In this document: in pieces, positions 1-8,173 of the stretch
How the letters are laid out: each line of letters opens with the position of its first letter
How positions within the stretch are numbered: the stretch's first letter is position 1
Assembly: GCA_027493625.1 (NCBI GenBank)
Contig: JAOSKM010000002.1
Coordinates: forward strand, 310,001-374,000
Direction of reading: 5' to 3'
Length of the DNA: 64,000 nt
Origin: Planctomycetota bacterium
Lineage (GTDB): Bacteria; Planctomycetota; UBA8742; UBA2392
Translations under genes and position numbers: made by a program
Notes under the pieces: generated by a model
What the model saw: the letters and a program-made list of their open reading frames with translations, nothing else
The model's database searches: none
What the model was told of the DNA's origin: nothing

Positions 1-108
1 TTCGCCCTTGTCGTCCCACACCCACACGTCTTCGCCGCGCACCACGGACAGCGGCAGCTTGGCGTAGGTCGGCACCAGGCAGGCGTCTTCCTGTTCGCGC
101 AGGTTCAT
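1..108 (-). CDS. Class III aminotransferase N-terminus, probably acetylornithine aminotransferase (partial)
   Basis: Only the first 36 residues lie inside the window; the gene runs off the left edge. The translation begins MNLREQEDACLVPTYAKLPL and continues with a VVRGEDVWVWDD segment. This matches the usual opening of ArgD-type PLP-dependent aminotransferases (a Tyr-x-x-x-Pro patch, then Val-x-x-Gly-x-Gly/Glu and a Trp-Asp turn). If it is ArgD it would transfer the amino group to N-acetylglutamate semialdehyde in arginine synthesis. The ATG overlaps the TGA of the upstream nnrD gene (ATGA), so translation is probably coupled. The PLP-lysine region is not visible, so other class III aminotransferases such as the 4-aminobutyrate type cannot be excluded. 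Confidence 0.6.
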   Translation of the reverse strand, partial: MNLREQEDACLVPTYAKLPLSVVRGEDVWVWDDKGE

Positions 109-1055
109 TTGTTCTCCGACTGCGCCTGGCAGCGTTTCGCGGCCTCGGGCAATTCCTCGATGATATCCGTGGCGATCATGCCGATCTCGCCCATTCTGGC
201 GCAAACCAGGTCGCCTGCAAGGCCATGGATGTAGGTGCCGAGGCAGGCGGCCTCGAATGCCTCAAAGCCCTGGCAGCGCAGCGCGGCAATGGCGCCGCTC
301 AGCACGTCGCCCACGCCGGCCTTGGCCATGCCGGGGTTGCCGGTGTGGTTCACGTAGACGCGTTTGCCGTCGGTGACCACGGTGTGGTAGCCCTTCAGCA
401 CCAGCACCACCTTGTGCTTGAGGGCGAACGCGACCGCCACGTTGCGGCGGTGCTCGTCGCCTTCCTTCAGGCTGGCGCCGTCGTAGCCGTCGCCCAGCAG
501 GCGCAGCATCTCGCCGGGGTGGGGGGTCAGGATCGGTAGCCCGTTCGCGCGCGGGATGCCGGCCAGCACTTCGGGACCCTCGTAGGCGATGGCGTTCAAG
601 CCGTCGGCGTCGATCACCAGCTTGTGCTTCACCTGGGGCAGCAGGTTGACCACGGCCTGCACGGTCTGCGGGTTCTGCGACAGGCCGGGGCCGATCAGCA
701 TCACGTCAGAGCCTTCGGCGGCCTTCAGAATCTTGGCAGGCGCCATGGCGCTGATGGCGCCGTCCTCGGTTTCGGGAAGCGCGCTGGTCATGATGTTGGG
801 GTCGCGCCCGGCCATCACGGCCGCCAGGCGCCAGGGCATGCCGACGCGCACGAGGCCGGCGCCGCTGCGCAACGCGGCCCTTGAGCACAGCACGGCGGCG
901 CCCGCCATGCCGACCGAGCCGGCAACGCAGTACAGACGCCCGGCCTCGCCCTTGTGCATGGCGAGGGGGCGGCGCTTCAGCGGCGGAAGGTCAGTCACGA
1001 TGTCGAGCTTGTCGGCCACGCGCGGAGTATGGGGTGAGGCGGCCCCGCGGCGCAA
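105..1055 (-). CDS. nnrD: ADP/ATP-dependent NAD(P)H-hydrate dehydratase (NnrD, YjeF C-terminal/carbohydrate-kinase-like fold)
   Basis: This enzyme repairs hydrated NAD(P)H, dehydrating the S-form with ADP or ATP. The protein shows the family order: HKGEAGR near residue 34 (usual HKGxxGxxL), GSVGMAGAAVL, the glycine-rich ML/IGPGL turn near residue 120, VIDADGLNA, LTPHPGEM near residue 178, and the nucleotide-binding GNPGMAKAGVGDVLSG near residue 240 with the catalytic Asp in GVGD. It corresponds to the C-terminal domain of bifunctional Nnr; the epimerase (NnrE) half is absent here. The longest reading starts at a TTG at 1055; no strong ribosome-binding site marks it, so the first ~15-30 residues are uncertain. 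It lies 8 bases after a small GYF_2-like gene and overlaps the next gene by 4 bases, inside a minus-strand operon. Confidence 0.9.
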   Translation of the reverse strand: MRRGAASPHTPRVADKLDIVTDLPPLKRRPLAMHKGEAGRLYCVAGSVGMAGAAVLCSRAALRSGAGLVRVGMPWRLAAVMAGRDPNIMTSALPETEDGAISAMAPAKILKAAEGSDVMLIGPGLSQNPQTVQAVVNLLPQVKHKLVIDADGLNAIAYEGPEVLAGIPRANGLPILTPHPGEMLRLLGDGYDGASLKEGDEHRRNVAVAFALKHKVVLVLKGYHTVVTDGKRVYVNHTGNPGMAKAGVGDVLSGAIAALRCQGFEAFEAACLGTYIHGLAGDLVCARMGEIGMIATDIIEELPEAAKRCQAQSENK

Positions 1056-1063
1056 GACGGCGC

Positions 1064-1264
1064 TCAGGTCTTTGGTTTTTCGGGCTTGGCCGGCTTGTCC
1101 ACCTGCTCGCCGACGAGCTCGGCGGCGGACAGGTACTTGCCGGTCTCCAGGTCGAGCAGCCGGGCCTGCAGCGGGATCTGCGCAGAGGTGATGGCCTTGA
1201 GCAGCGAGGCCTTCTGGTACGGGCCTTTCAAGCCGTCTTTGGTCAGGATTTTGAAGCCGATCAT
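1064..1264 (-). CDS. Small GYF_2-like (DUF4339-like) protein, copy B
   Basis: A 66-residue protein starting MIGFKILTKDGLKGPYQKAS. The ATG at 1264 is preceded by GGAG at good spacing, so the longer reading (eight more codons) is not preferred. Most of it is one compact domain with an aromatic/hydrophobic start, a DGxxGP turn, a short helix, then LLDLETGKYLSAAELVGE. This resembles GYF_2/DUF4339 adaptor domains, which bind proline-rich or partner peptides. The first ~52 residues are nearly the same as the neighbouring copy A, so the two arose by tandem duplication. The short tail is Lys/Pro-rich. Function is unknown; the GYF_2 resemblance is by eye. Confidence 0.65.
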   Translation of the reverse strand: MIGFKILTKDGLKGPYQKASLLKAITSAQIPLQARLLDLETGKYLSAAELVGEQVDKPAKPEKPKT

Positions 1265-1313
1265 GACGCGCTCCGGGCAGGCCGACACATTATCGGCCTG
1301 CCCGGCGTCTGCA

Positions 1314-1721
1314 TCAAGCAGCAGGCTGCTTCAGCTCATCGGGCGCGCGCTCTGACAGCTTGCGCGGCTTGGGCAGCTTCAGCTGCTTAACCGGGATCTG
1401 CCCGCGCAGGATCACGCGTGGTGTTTCCTCTACTTGGGCGGGCGTTTCCTCGGCCAGCTTGAGGGGCTGCTCGGCCATCTGCTTCAGGGTTTCCTTGGCA
1501 GCCTGCTTGTCGGCCTTCTGCAGGGCCTTGGCGCGTTCCGGAACTTTGGGCGGGTCGATGATCTCGCCCACCAGCTCGGCGGCGACGATGTAGCGCCCGG
1601 TCTGCAGGTCAAGCAAGCGGGCCTGCAGGGGCAGCATGGCGCTGGTGAGCGCCTTCAGGATGCTGCTCTTTTTGAAGGGCCCTTTCAGGCCGTCCTTGGC
1701 GAGAACCTTGTAGCCGATCAT
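1314..1721 (-). CDS. GYF_2-like domain protein with charged C-terminal tail, copy A
   Basis: A 135-residue protein. The start MIGYKVLAKDGLKGPFKKSS is chosen because a near-perfect GGAGG lies 5 bases upstream of the ATG; the longer reading to 1835 lacks such a site. Residues 1-55 are the same domain as copy B (DGLKGP, LPLQARLLDLQTGRY, AAELVGE). Residues 56-135 form a Lys/Ala/Glu/Pro-rich tail with several KAL/KQA/ETP segments and a VILRGQIPVKQLKLPKPRKL stretch, likely disordered or weakly helical. It lies between wecA-like and copy B in the same direction with a 50-base gap. No enzyme motif is seen; it may be an adaptor. Confidence 0.7.
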   Translation of the reverse strand: MIGYKVLAKDGLKGPFKKSSILKALTSAMLPLQARLLDLQTGRYIVAAELVGEIIDPPKVPERAKALQKADKQAAKETLKQMAEQPLKLAEETPAQVEETPRVILRGQIPVKQLKLPKPRKLSERAPDELKQPAA

Positions 1722-1883
1722 GGTGACCTCCGTGGTTGTCGCCTGAAGTGTAACCCGCCCTTCGCCGATATGCGTGCGTAAAGCCGGAGTGGTTTTACGC
1801 CCATGTTGCGGATCGGGAATGGTCGCCGGGCGCATTCGAAATCGGCACGGGGCCGGGCGGCAGCAGTTGCGCGCAGCCTCGCG

Positions 1884-3314
1884 CTACACCCGGGTTTCCT
1901 CGACGGCCTTTTCCGCGGTCTGAAACGCCAGCAGTTCCATGAACGCGGGAAACAGCGGCAGGGCCTGGTGCGCGGCAAACGCCATGGCGCCTGCGCGCCC
2001 GTGGCCCTGCAGTACCAGGTGCCCACGCTCGACGCGGCCGCTGGCGTACAGCGGGATGTCCAGCGCGTCGCGCCCGATGTCGGGCAGGCCCGCACTCCAG
2101 ACCCGCTCCCCTTCTTCGTTGAACAGTGCGGCGGCCTTCACGCCTGACAAGCGCATCCACTCCAGCAGCAGGGCGCCGCTCAGCGCCGCTTCGGCGCCTG
2201 ACTGCCCAGCGCGCTCCGCCAGGGCATGGGCCGCGTCACAGATCGCGCCCGCGTTGCGCAGGTTGCGCCAGCTTGCATAGCCGCCGGCAATGTACACGGC
2301 CGCGTACAGGCCAAGGGGCAGGGCGAGGGCGGCGCCTGCCAGCATGGGCTCAAGTCCGGACCACACGGCGCCGGCGGCGCCCAGGGTCGCCATCAGCAGC
2401 AGGGTGCCGGTGGTGCGCGGTACGTTGCCGTCGAACTGCAGCAGCAGAATGTGGTGGATGTGGCCGCGGTCGGCGCGCAGGGGGTTGGCGCCCTGCAGCA
2501 GGCGGCGGAAGAAGACAGCGGTGATGTCCACCACCGGCAGGCTCAGCAGCAGGAACAGCGGCAGCACGTCGAGCGCGCCGTCAGTGCGCGTCACGGCGCG
2601 CAGTGAAAGCGTCGCGACCAGGAAACCCAGGAACATGCTGCCCGAGTCGCCCAGGAACGCCTTTGGCTTTCCCAGGTTGAAGCGCAGAAACGCAAGTGCC
2701 GCCGCGCCCAGAGGCAGAGCCAGTTCAAGGTGCAGCTCGCCGCCCAGCAGCGAGAAGCCGCCGATGCCCAGCAGCGCGATGAACGCCGCACCGCCGCACA
2801 GCCCGTCGACGCCGTCGATCATGTTGAAGGCGTTGGTCACCGCCACGATGAAGATCACCGTCAGAGGCAGCGACAATAAGCCGGCCGAGAGCTCGAACAA
2901 ACCGGCCGCACTGACGTGGTCGATGCGGAAGAACAGGAACCAGGCCACGGTTGCCGCAGCGGCCTGCACGGCAAGCTTGGCGGCGGCGCCCAGGGGGCGC
3001 AGATCGTCCAGCAGCCCGAGCCCGGCGATCGCCAGCGCAGGCAGCAGCAGATAGAGGTGGTTGACGTCACGCAGGTAGGCGTCGTCCAGGCCCAGCGCCC
3101 GCGCCGCCACCATCTGCGCCAGCAGCGAGACCACCAGCGCCGTGACTATCGCCATGCCGCCCGACTTCGCCACCGGTTCGGCGTGCACGCCGCGCAGCTT
3201 GGGGCCGTCTATCAGGCCCAGCCGCCACGCGGTACGCCGGAACCAGCGCCCGCCGGCCAGTACCACCAGCAAGGCAGACACTACACCGACCCCATAGGGT
3301 AAGTAGTCAAGCAT
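1884..3314 (-). CDS. MraY/WecA-family undecaprenyl-phosphate sugar-1-phosphate transferase with C-terminal extension
   Basis: A polytopic membrane enzyme predicted to move an N-acetylhexosamine-1-phosphate from UDP-sugar to undecaprenyl phosphate, starting a surface glycan. The diagnostic motifs appear in order: GLLDDLRPLG near residue 98, NAFNMIDGVDGL near residue 160, FLGDSGSMFLGF near residue 220, and RGHIHHILL near residue 285 (the HIHH of WecA/TagO types). Usual family length is ~320-370; here ~150 further residues follow after two extra membrane segments, ending in a soluble tail of unknown role. The start is uncertain between 3314, 3326 (an AGGAGA directly abuts it) and a TTG at 3365. 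It follows a carbamoyltransferase and a small membrane gene in one operon, suggesting glycan or exopolymer assembly. Confidence 0.88.
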   Translation of the reverse strand: MLDYLPYGVGVVSALLVVLAGGRWFRRTAWRLGLIDGPKLRGVHAEPVAKSGGMAIVTALVVSLLAQMVAARALGLDDAYLRDVNHLYLLLPALAIAGLGLLDDLRPLGAAAKLAVQAAAATVAWFLFFRIDHVSAAGLFELSAGLLSLPLTVIFIVAVTNAFNMIDGVDGLCGGAAFIALLGIGGFSLLGGELHLELALPLGAAALAFLRFNLGKPKAFLGDSGSMFLGFLVATLSLRAVTRTDGALDVLPLFLLLSLPVVDITAVFFRRLLQGANPLRADRGHIHHILLLQFDGNVPRTTGTLLLMATLGAAGAVWSGLEPMLAGAALALPLGLYAAVYIAGGYASWRNLRNAGAICDAAHALAERAGQSGAEAALSGALLLEWMRLSGVKAAALFNEEGERVWSAGLPDIGRDALDIPLYASGRVERGHLVLQGHGRAGAMAFAAHQALPLFPAFMELLAFQTAEKAVEETRV

Positions 3315-3354
3315 TCCCAGTTGCATTCTCCTGAGCGGCGTCTGTGGCCCGCCC

Positions 3355-3780
3355 CTAACCGGCAAATGCCAGCACTAACAACCCCACGATGCTGACAAGC
3401 GCCGACATCCCCACGGCATAGGCCGACCCCGGTGGCATGCGCTTGAGCTGGCCCAGCGCGCCGCCGCCGATGATCAACGCCGAGGCGAAACCCGCGGCGC
3501 CGATCCCCGCAAACAGGGTAGTCAAATCATAGCTTGGGCGCACCAGCGCCCAACTGTTACCGCCCGTGTGCGTAACCTCATAGGCGCCGCCGTCACCGAG
3601 GCGCAGGTCGAAGTTGCCCAGCATGCAGGCGCCCAGCCCCACCATGCCCACCATGCAAAGCACCATGCTGGCGATCGCCGCCTCGCGCGAGAAACCGCGT
3701 GCACGGGCCTGGGCCCGCTCGGCTAATCCGGCTTTGCGGGCGCTTTCGCGCACCAGCAGCTCTTCAACTGTGGGCGGCAT
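3355..3780 (-). CDS. Small integral membrane protein of unknown function
   Basis: A 141-residue protein starting MPPTVEELLVRESARKAGLA. The ATG at 3780 lies inside the end of the carbamoyltransferase gene (17-base overlap), indicating coupling. An N-terminal charged helix (~40 residues) is followed by three hydrophobic segments: AASMVLCMVGMVGLGAC near residue 45, a Gly/Ala-rich one near residue 90, and one ending in GLLVLAFAG at the C-terminus. Between the first and second is a ~30-residue extracytoplasmic loop. No family is recognised. Small membrane proteins often sit beside NodU-type carbamoyltransferases, but this one does not look like the usual SxtJ-like partner. Confidence 0.7.
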   Translation of the reverse strand: MPPTVEELLVRESARKAGLAERAQARARGFSREAAIASMVLCMVGMVGLGACMLGNFDLRLGDGGAYEVTHTGGNSWALVRPSYDLTTLFAGIGAAGFASALIIGGGALGQLKRMPPGSAYAVGMSALVSIVGLLVLAFAG

Positions 3781-5539
3781 CGCTTCGCTCCAGTACTGCG
3801 GCGTGGTTGTGGCCGACCTTCTTGACCAGAAAACCGTCCAGCACCACGGCATCCATCTTCGTGCGCAGGAAGCAATCCAGCGCTTCACGCGGCGTACATA
3901 CTATCGGCTCATTCTCGTTGAAGCTGGTATTCAGAACGACCGGCGTGCCCGTAACCTTCTCGAAGGCGTCGATCAACTTCCAGTATTTCTCGTTCGATTC
4001 GCGTGTGACTGTCTGCACGCGCCCCGTGTGGTCCACGTGGTCCACGGCCTGCAGCTCGGCGTATTTCTCCGGCCGGGTGCGGTAGACCATCAGCATGAAC
4101 GGCGAAGGGTGGCTGCTCTCGAAGTAGTCGCTCAAACGCTCGGCCTTGATGCTGGGCGCGAAGGGGCGGAAGGGCTCGCGCTGCTTGATGCGCGCGTTCA
4201 GGATTTCCTTCATGCGCGGATGGCCCGGGTGGGCCAGTATGCTCCGGTTGCCCAGCGCGCGCGGGCCCCATTCCATGGCGCCCTGGAACCAGCCGACCAC
4301 CTTGCCGTCGGCGATCAGCCTGGCGGTCGCGGCGCACAGCTCGTCTTCGTCCATTCGTGCCGGCGCTTCGAGGCCCGCTTCACGCAGGGCCGCGGAAATC
4401 TCGGCGTCGCTGAAGCTGCTGCCCCAACTCGCGTGTTTCATTTCGAAGCGCGACTGCCCCGCCCGCGCGCTCAGCCAGGCCGCAGCGCCGAGTGCCGTGC
4501 CGTCGTCGCCGGCCGCGGGCTGCACCCACACACGCTTGAAGGGCGTGTGCTCAAGCAGCTTGCCGTTGGCCACGCCGTTGAGCGTCACGCCGCCGGCGAG
4601 GCACAGGTCGGTCAGGCCGGTTTTCTTGTGCAGCAGGTTGGCCAGGTGGATGAAGGCCTGCTCCAGCCGCTGCTGCAGGCTGGCGGCGATGTCCTTGTCG
4701 CGCCGGGTGATTTCGCCGCCGCGCACGCGCGCCTCGCCAAAGGTCTCGATCCATTGGCGCGTGTACAGCGGCGCGAAGCTGGGGCTGCCGTACTCGTCAC
4801 TGCCCGTCGCCACGCCCTCGGTGTGGTGGTTGAAGTACGACAGCTCCAGCTCGAAGCCGTCGTCAGTGAAGCGCAGCAGGCGCTCGAACTCGCGGGCGTA
4901 AACGGGCTCGCCGTAGGGCGCCAGGCCCATCACCTTGCCTTCATCCCCGTAGCGGTCGAAGCCGATGAACTGGCTCGCGGCCGTGTACAGGATGCCCAGG
5001 CTGTGCGGGTACGTGACGCGGCCAAGCACCTTGATGTCGCTGCCCTCGCCCACGCCCCACAGGGCGCTGGCGAAGTCGCCGAAACCGTCGAGGGTAAGGA
5101 TCGCCGCGCGTTCGAACGGGCTGGGCAGGAAGGCGCTGGCGGCGTGGGCCAGGTGGTGCTCCACGCGGCGGATCGGCGCCTTCAGCTTATCGGGCGCCAC
5201 GCCGCAGGCCTCGGCCAGTTGCACGTCCAGGTCCTTCAGCCCGGCGCGGTCGGCCAGGCGCTTGCCGGCCACCTTGCGGGTGTTGCGCAGGTTCCTGACC
5301 ACGTAGGCCAGGCGCTTGCGCAGGTTGGCCGTGGAATCGCGGGCGATGGCGACTTCGTCAATGTCGCTGAGCGACACGCCCCCGATGCGCAGTACTTCAG
5401 CGACCGCCAGGGCGGGGAAGCCCGCGCAGTGCTTGATGCGGTTCAGGCGCTCTTCTGCCACGGCCGCGACCAGCCGGCCATCGTAATACAGCACCGCAGC
5501 AGCGTCGGCGTGATACGCGTTGATGCCCAGAACCAGCAT
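3764..5539 (-). CDS. NodU/CmcH-family carbamoyltransferase
   Basis: A 591-residue enzyme predicted to transfer carbamoyl from carbamoyl phosphate to a hydroxyl group via carbamoyl-adenylate. The N-terminal Kae1-like (ASKHA) fold begins MLVLGINAYHADAAAVLYYD, with the HAAxAF-type segment HHLAHAASAFLPSP near residue 148 and LTLDGFGD near residue 172. The C-terminal YrdC-associated part carries LAGGVTLNGVANGKL, PAAGDDGTALGAA, GPRALGNRSILAHP near residue 425 and REPFRPFAPSI. These are the standard family motifs and length (~550-620). A GGAAGGG sits ~5 bases before the ATG. As first gene of the operon with a WecA-like enzyme, it may decorate a sugar or exopolymer; the true acceptor is unknown. Confidence 0.93.
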   Translation of the reverse strand: MLVLGINAYHADAAAVLYYDGRLVAAVAEERLNRIKHCAGFPALAVAEVLRIGGVSLSDIDEVAIARDSTANLRKRLAYVVRNLRNTRKVAGKRLADRAGLKDLDVQLAEACGVAPDKLKAPIRRVEHHLAHAASAFLPSPFERAAILTLDGFGDFASALWGVGEGSDIKVLGRVTYPHSLGILYTAASQFIGFDRYGDEGKVMGLAPYGEPVYAREFERLLRFTDDGFELELSYFNHHTEGVATGSDEYGSPSFAPLYTRQWIETFGEARVRGGEITRRDKDIAASLQQRLEQAFIHLANLLHKKTGLTDLCLAGGVTLNGVANGKLLEHTPFKRVWVQPAAGDDGTALGAAAWLSARAGQSRFEMKHASWGSSFSDAEISAALREAGLEAPARMDEDELCAATARLIADGKVVGWFQGAMEWGPRALGNRSILAHPGHPRMKEILNARIKQREPFRPFAPSIKAERLSDYFESSHPSPFMLMVYRTRPEKYAELQAVDHVDHTGRVQTVTRESNEKYWKLIDAFEKVTGTPVVLNTSFNENEPIVCTPREALDCFLRTKMDAVVLDGFLVKKVGHNHAAVLERSDAAHS

Positions 5540-5768
5540 TCGGCCCTTCCATCAGGCAGTGAATGGCAACGCATCACTGCCAACCAAGTGGTTAAGGGTA
5601 CTACGGCTGGGCCCGAACCGCAAAAAACTGTGGCGGTGCAAGGATTTGCGCCATTTTCCACAGGCCGGGCGCGTTGCAGATAGCCACCAGCGGCAGGGGC
5701 GATCTTGCTTGTCTGAAGTAGTTGGCCCGCTATGGTTTGAGGCTGTTTTTTCTACGCGGATTGTACCG
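5540..5768. other. Divergent intergenic region
   Basis: About 230 bases between the carbamoyltransferase (minus) and the first antiporter (plus). It must hold promoters for both directions. I see no convincing -35/-10 pair, dyad or RNA structure by eye. Confidence 0.4.
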
Positions 5769-8153
5769 ATGACCCACGGCGACATCGTCGCGCTGTTCAT
5801 GTCACTGGGCGTGCTGCTGGTTGTGGCGCGCCTGCTGGGTGAACTGGCCCGTCGCTTTGGCCAGCCATCCGTGCTGGGAGAACTGGCTGCCGGCATCCTG
5901 CTGGGTCCGACCTTGCTGGGCGCTCTGGCGCCGGAGTTGTACCAGTCACTTTTCCCATTCATCACCGAAGCAGGCGGCCCCAGCAATTTCTCGATCGCCT
6001 TTGAGGGCCTTACCACCGTGGCCATCGCCATGTTCCTGCTGGTGGCGGGCATGGAGGTTGACCTCGCCACCGTATGGCGCCAGGGCAAGCTGGCGCTGGG
6101 CGTCGGCGTGCTAGGCATCGTGGTGCCATTCGCCATGGGTTTCGGCGCGGCGGCCGGCGGTTACTTCCTGTTCGGGGCCGAGTCGCTGGGCATGGGCCTG
6201 AAGGCCGACTGGCTGGTGTTCGCGCTGTTTTTCGCCACCACGCTCAGCATCACGGCTCTGCCGGTGATTGCCAAGACGCTGATGGACCTTGACCTGTTCC
6301 GCACGGAACTGGGCATGACCATCGTGGCGGCGGCAATCTTCAACGACCTGGCGGGCTGGATCATCTTCTCGATGATCCTGAGCATGATGGGCGGCGATGC
6401 CGCCTCGGAGAAACATCTCTCCGTGGGCGTGACGATCGCGCTGACGCTGGGCTTCACGGCGTTCATGCTGACGCTCGGGCGCTGGCTGATCAACCGTTCG
6501 CTGCCGTGGATCCAGGCGCACCTCAGCTGGCCGGGCGGCGTGCTGGGCATCATGATGGCGCTGGGCCTGTTGGCGGCCGCGTTCACCGAGTGGGTGGGCG
6601 TGCACGCCATTTTCGGCTCGTTCCTGCTGGGTGTAGCCCTTGGCGACTCGCGCTACCTGCGCGAGCGCACGCGCACGACCATCGAGCAGTTCATCAACTT
6701 CATTTTCGCGCCGCTGTTCTTTGCCAGCATCGGCCTGAAGGTGGACTTCGTCGCCAACTTCGACCTGGTGCTGGTGCTGGTGGTGCTGGTGGTGGCCTGC
6801 GCCGGCAAGCTGCTGGGGGCGTACTGGGCAGCCCGCTGGTTCGGGCTGGATTCAAGGCAGGGCTGGGTGGTGGGCTTCGGCATGAACGCCCGCGGCGCCA
6901 TGGAGATCATCCTGGGCCTGCTCGCGCTGCAGGTCGGGCTGATCGACGAGCAGCTGTTCGTCGCGCTGGTCGTGATGGCGCTGGCCACTTCGGCGATCGC
7001 GGGCCCCGCCATCTCACGCCTCATGGCCAGGGGCAAGTCGAAGCAGTTCACGGCCTTCGTGGGCTCAAAGTCGTTCATTCCCAACCTCAAGGGCGCCAGC
7101 CGCTTCGAGGTCATCTCGGAGCTGGCCGAAGTATCCGGCGTGAAGAGCGTGCCAGTGACGCAGGTGGTGCAGGCCGTCATCGAGCGCGAGCGCGTGCTTC
7201 CAACCGGCATGGGCAGCGAGCTGGCGCTGCCTCACGCGCGCATCCCAGGCATGAAAGAAACCCAGGTCGCGATCGGCATGAGCCGCAGCGGCGTCGACTT
7301 CGACAGCCCCGACGGCTCACTGGCTCACATCATCGTGCTGCTGCTGGTTCCGGCCGACGACTTGACCACGGCCCTTGAGCTGTATCGCCAGGTGCTGGGC
7401 ACCTTCCGCGACGAAAAGCTGCGGGATGACCTGAAGCGGGTGCGGAACTATACCGAGTTCCTGGCCCTGCTGGCTGCCCATCGCGGAGAGGCGTCGCACG
7501 CGCCGGCGCCCGCCGAGCCCGCGCAGAAGGGGCCGACCCGCGAGAAGCGCCCCGAACTGTCCGTAATCGTGGGCGCTACAGCCACGGCGCGCAAGCTGGC
7601 CGCGCTGCTGGCGGCGCGCCACCCGGTGTGGCTGATCGACAGCAACGCCGCGCGCATCGACAAGGCCCAGCAGGCCGGTCTGCAGGCCGTTGCAGGCAAC
7701 GCCCTTGACGACGACGTGCTGGAAGCCGCCCACGCCCGCGAGGCCACGCGCATCATCACCCTGACCACCAACGCCGACATCAACGCGCTGGTCGCACGCA
7801 AGGCAATCGATAAATTCAGCACGCCGGAACGAAACGTGCTGCTGCTTCCGGACGCCGATCCCGATACGCTGAAACATCTGGGCGCAGGCACGCTTTTCGG
7901 CCGTCGCATCAGCCTGACCGACTGGGACCACTGGCTGGAGCGCGAAGAGCTTGAAACACTGCGCATTGAGGTGAAGGGGCGGGATGTCGCGGCGCTGCTC
8001 GCTGACCTGGACGGGCGCGGCACCTGCCTGCCCCTGGTGATCGAGCGCGGAGAACGCGCGCTGCCCTTCGACAGCGCCTACAAAGCCGAGGCGGGCGACG
8101 TGCTGGTCGCCGTGCAGGTGATGAATCCGGACGGCGGCGGCCAATCCGCATGA
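5769..8153 (+). CDS. CPA2-type cation:proton antiporter with internal PTS EIIA-like and TrkA domains
   Basis: A 794-residue membrane transporter, start MTHGDIVALFMSLGVLLVVA at the first ATG in a convincing membrane context (codons upstream to 5520 are not protein-like). Residues ~1-420 form the Na+/H+ exchanger domain of 12-13 hydrophobic helices, with GQPSVLGELAAGILLGPTLLG and the conserved FFASIGLKVD and NARGAMEIILGL motifs. Residues ~445-570 resemble a PTS EIIA type-2 domain with LPTGMGSELALPHARIPG; His near residue 489 occupies the phospho-acceptor position. Residues ~595-790 are TrkA-N/TrkA-C-like (SVIVGATATAR, WLIDSN, VAGNALDDD). Transport is probably gated by nucleotide binding and perhaps by phosphorylation. 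It is followed 20 bases later by a paralogue with different module order. Confidence 0.9.
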   Translation: MTHGDIVALFMSLGVLLVVARLLGELARRFGQPSVLGELAAGILLGPTLLGALAPELYQSLFPFITEAGGPSNFSIAFEGLTTVAIAMFLLVAGMEVDLATVWRQGKLALGVGVLGIVVPFAMGFGAAAGGYFLFGAESLGMGLKADWLVFALFFATTLSITALPVIAKTLMDLDLFRTELGMTIVAAAIFNDLAGWIIFSMILSMMGGDAASEKHLSVGVTIALTLGFTAFMLTLGRWLINRSLPWIQAHLSWPGGVLGIMMALGLLAAAFTEWVGVHAIFGSFLLGVALGDSRYLRERTRTTIEQFINFIFAPLFFASIGLKVDFVANFDLVLVLVVLVVACAGKLLGAYWAARWFGLDSRQGWVVGFGMNARGAMEIILGLLALQVGLIDEQLFVALVVMALATSAIAGPAISRLMARGKSKQFTAFVGSKSFIPNLKGASRFEVISELAEVSGVKSVPVTQVVQAVIERERVLPTGMGSELALPHARIPGMKETQVAIGMSRSGVDFDSPDGSLAHIIVLLLVPADDLTTALELYRQVLGTFRDEKLRDDLKRVRNYTEFLALLAAHRGEASHAPAPAEPAQKGPTREKRPELSVIVGATATARKLAALLAARHPVWLIDSNAARIDKAQQAGLQAVAGNALDDDVLEAAHAREATRIITLTTNADINALVARKAIDKFSTPERNVLLLPDADPDTLKHLGAGTLFGRRISLTDWDHWLEREELETLRIEVKGRDVAALLADLDGRGTCLPLVIERGERALPFDSAYKAEAGDVLVAVQVMNPDGGGQSA

Positions 8154-8173
8154 CGATCCGAACCGATTGAGAC

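Noticed and set aside
3614-5683. 689-residue open frame opposite the carbamoyltransferase
   Set aside because: Antisense shadow of a well-supported enzyme; no motifs or signal, Arg/Gln/His-rich.
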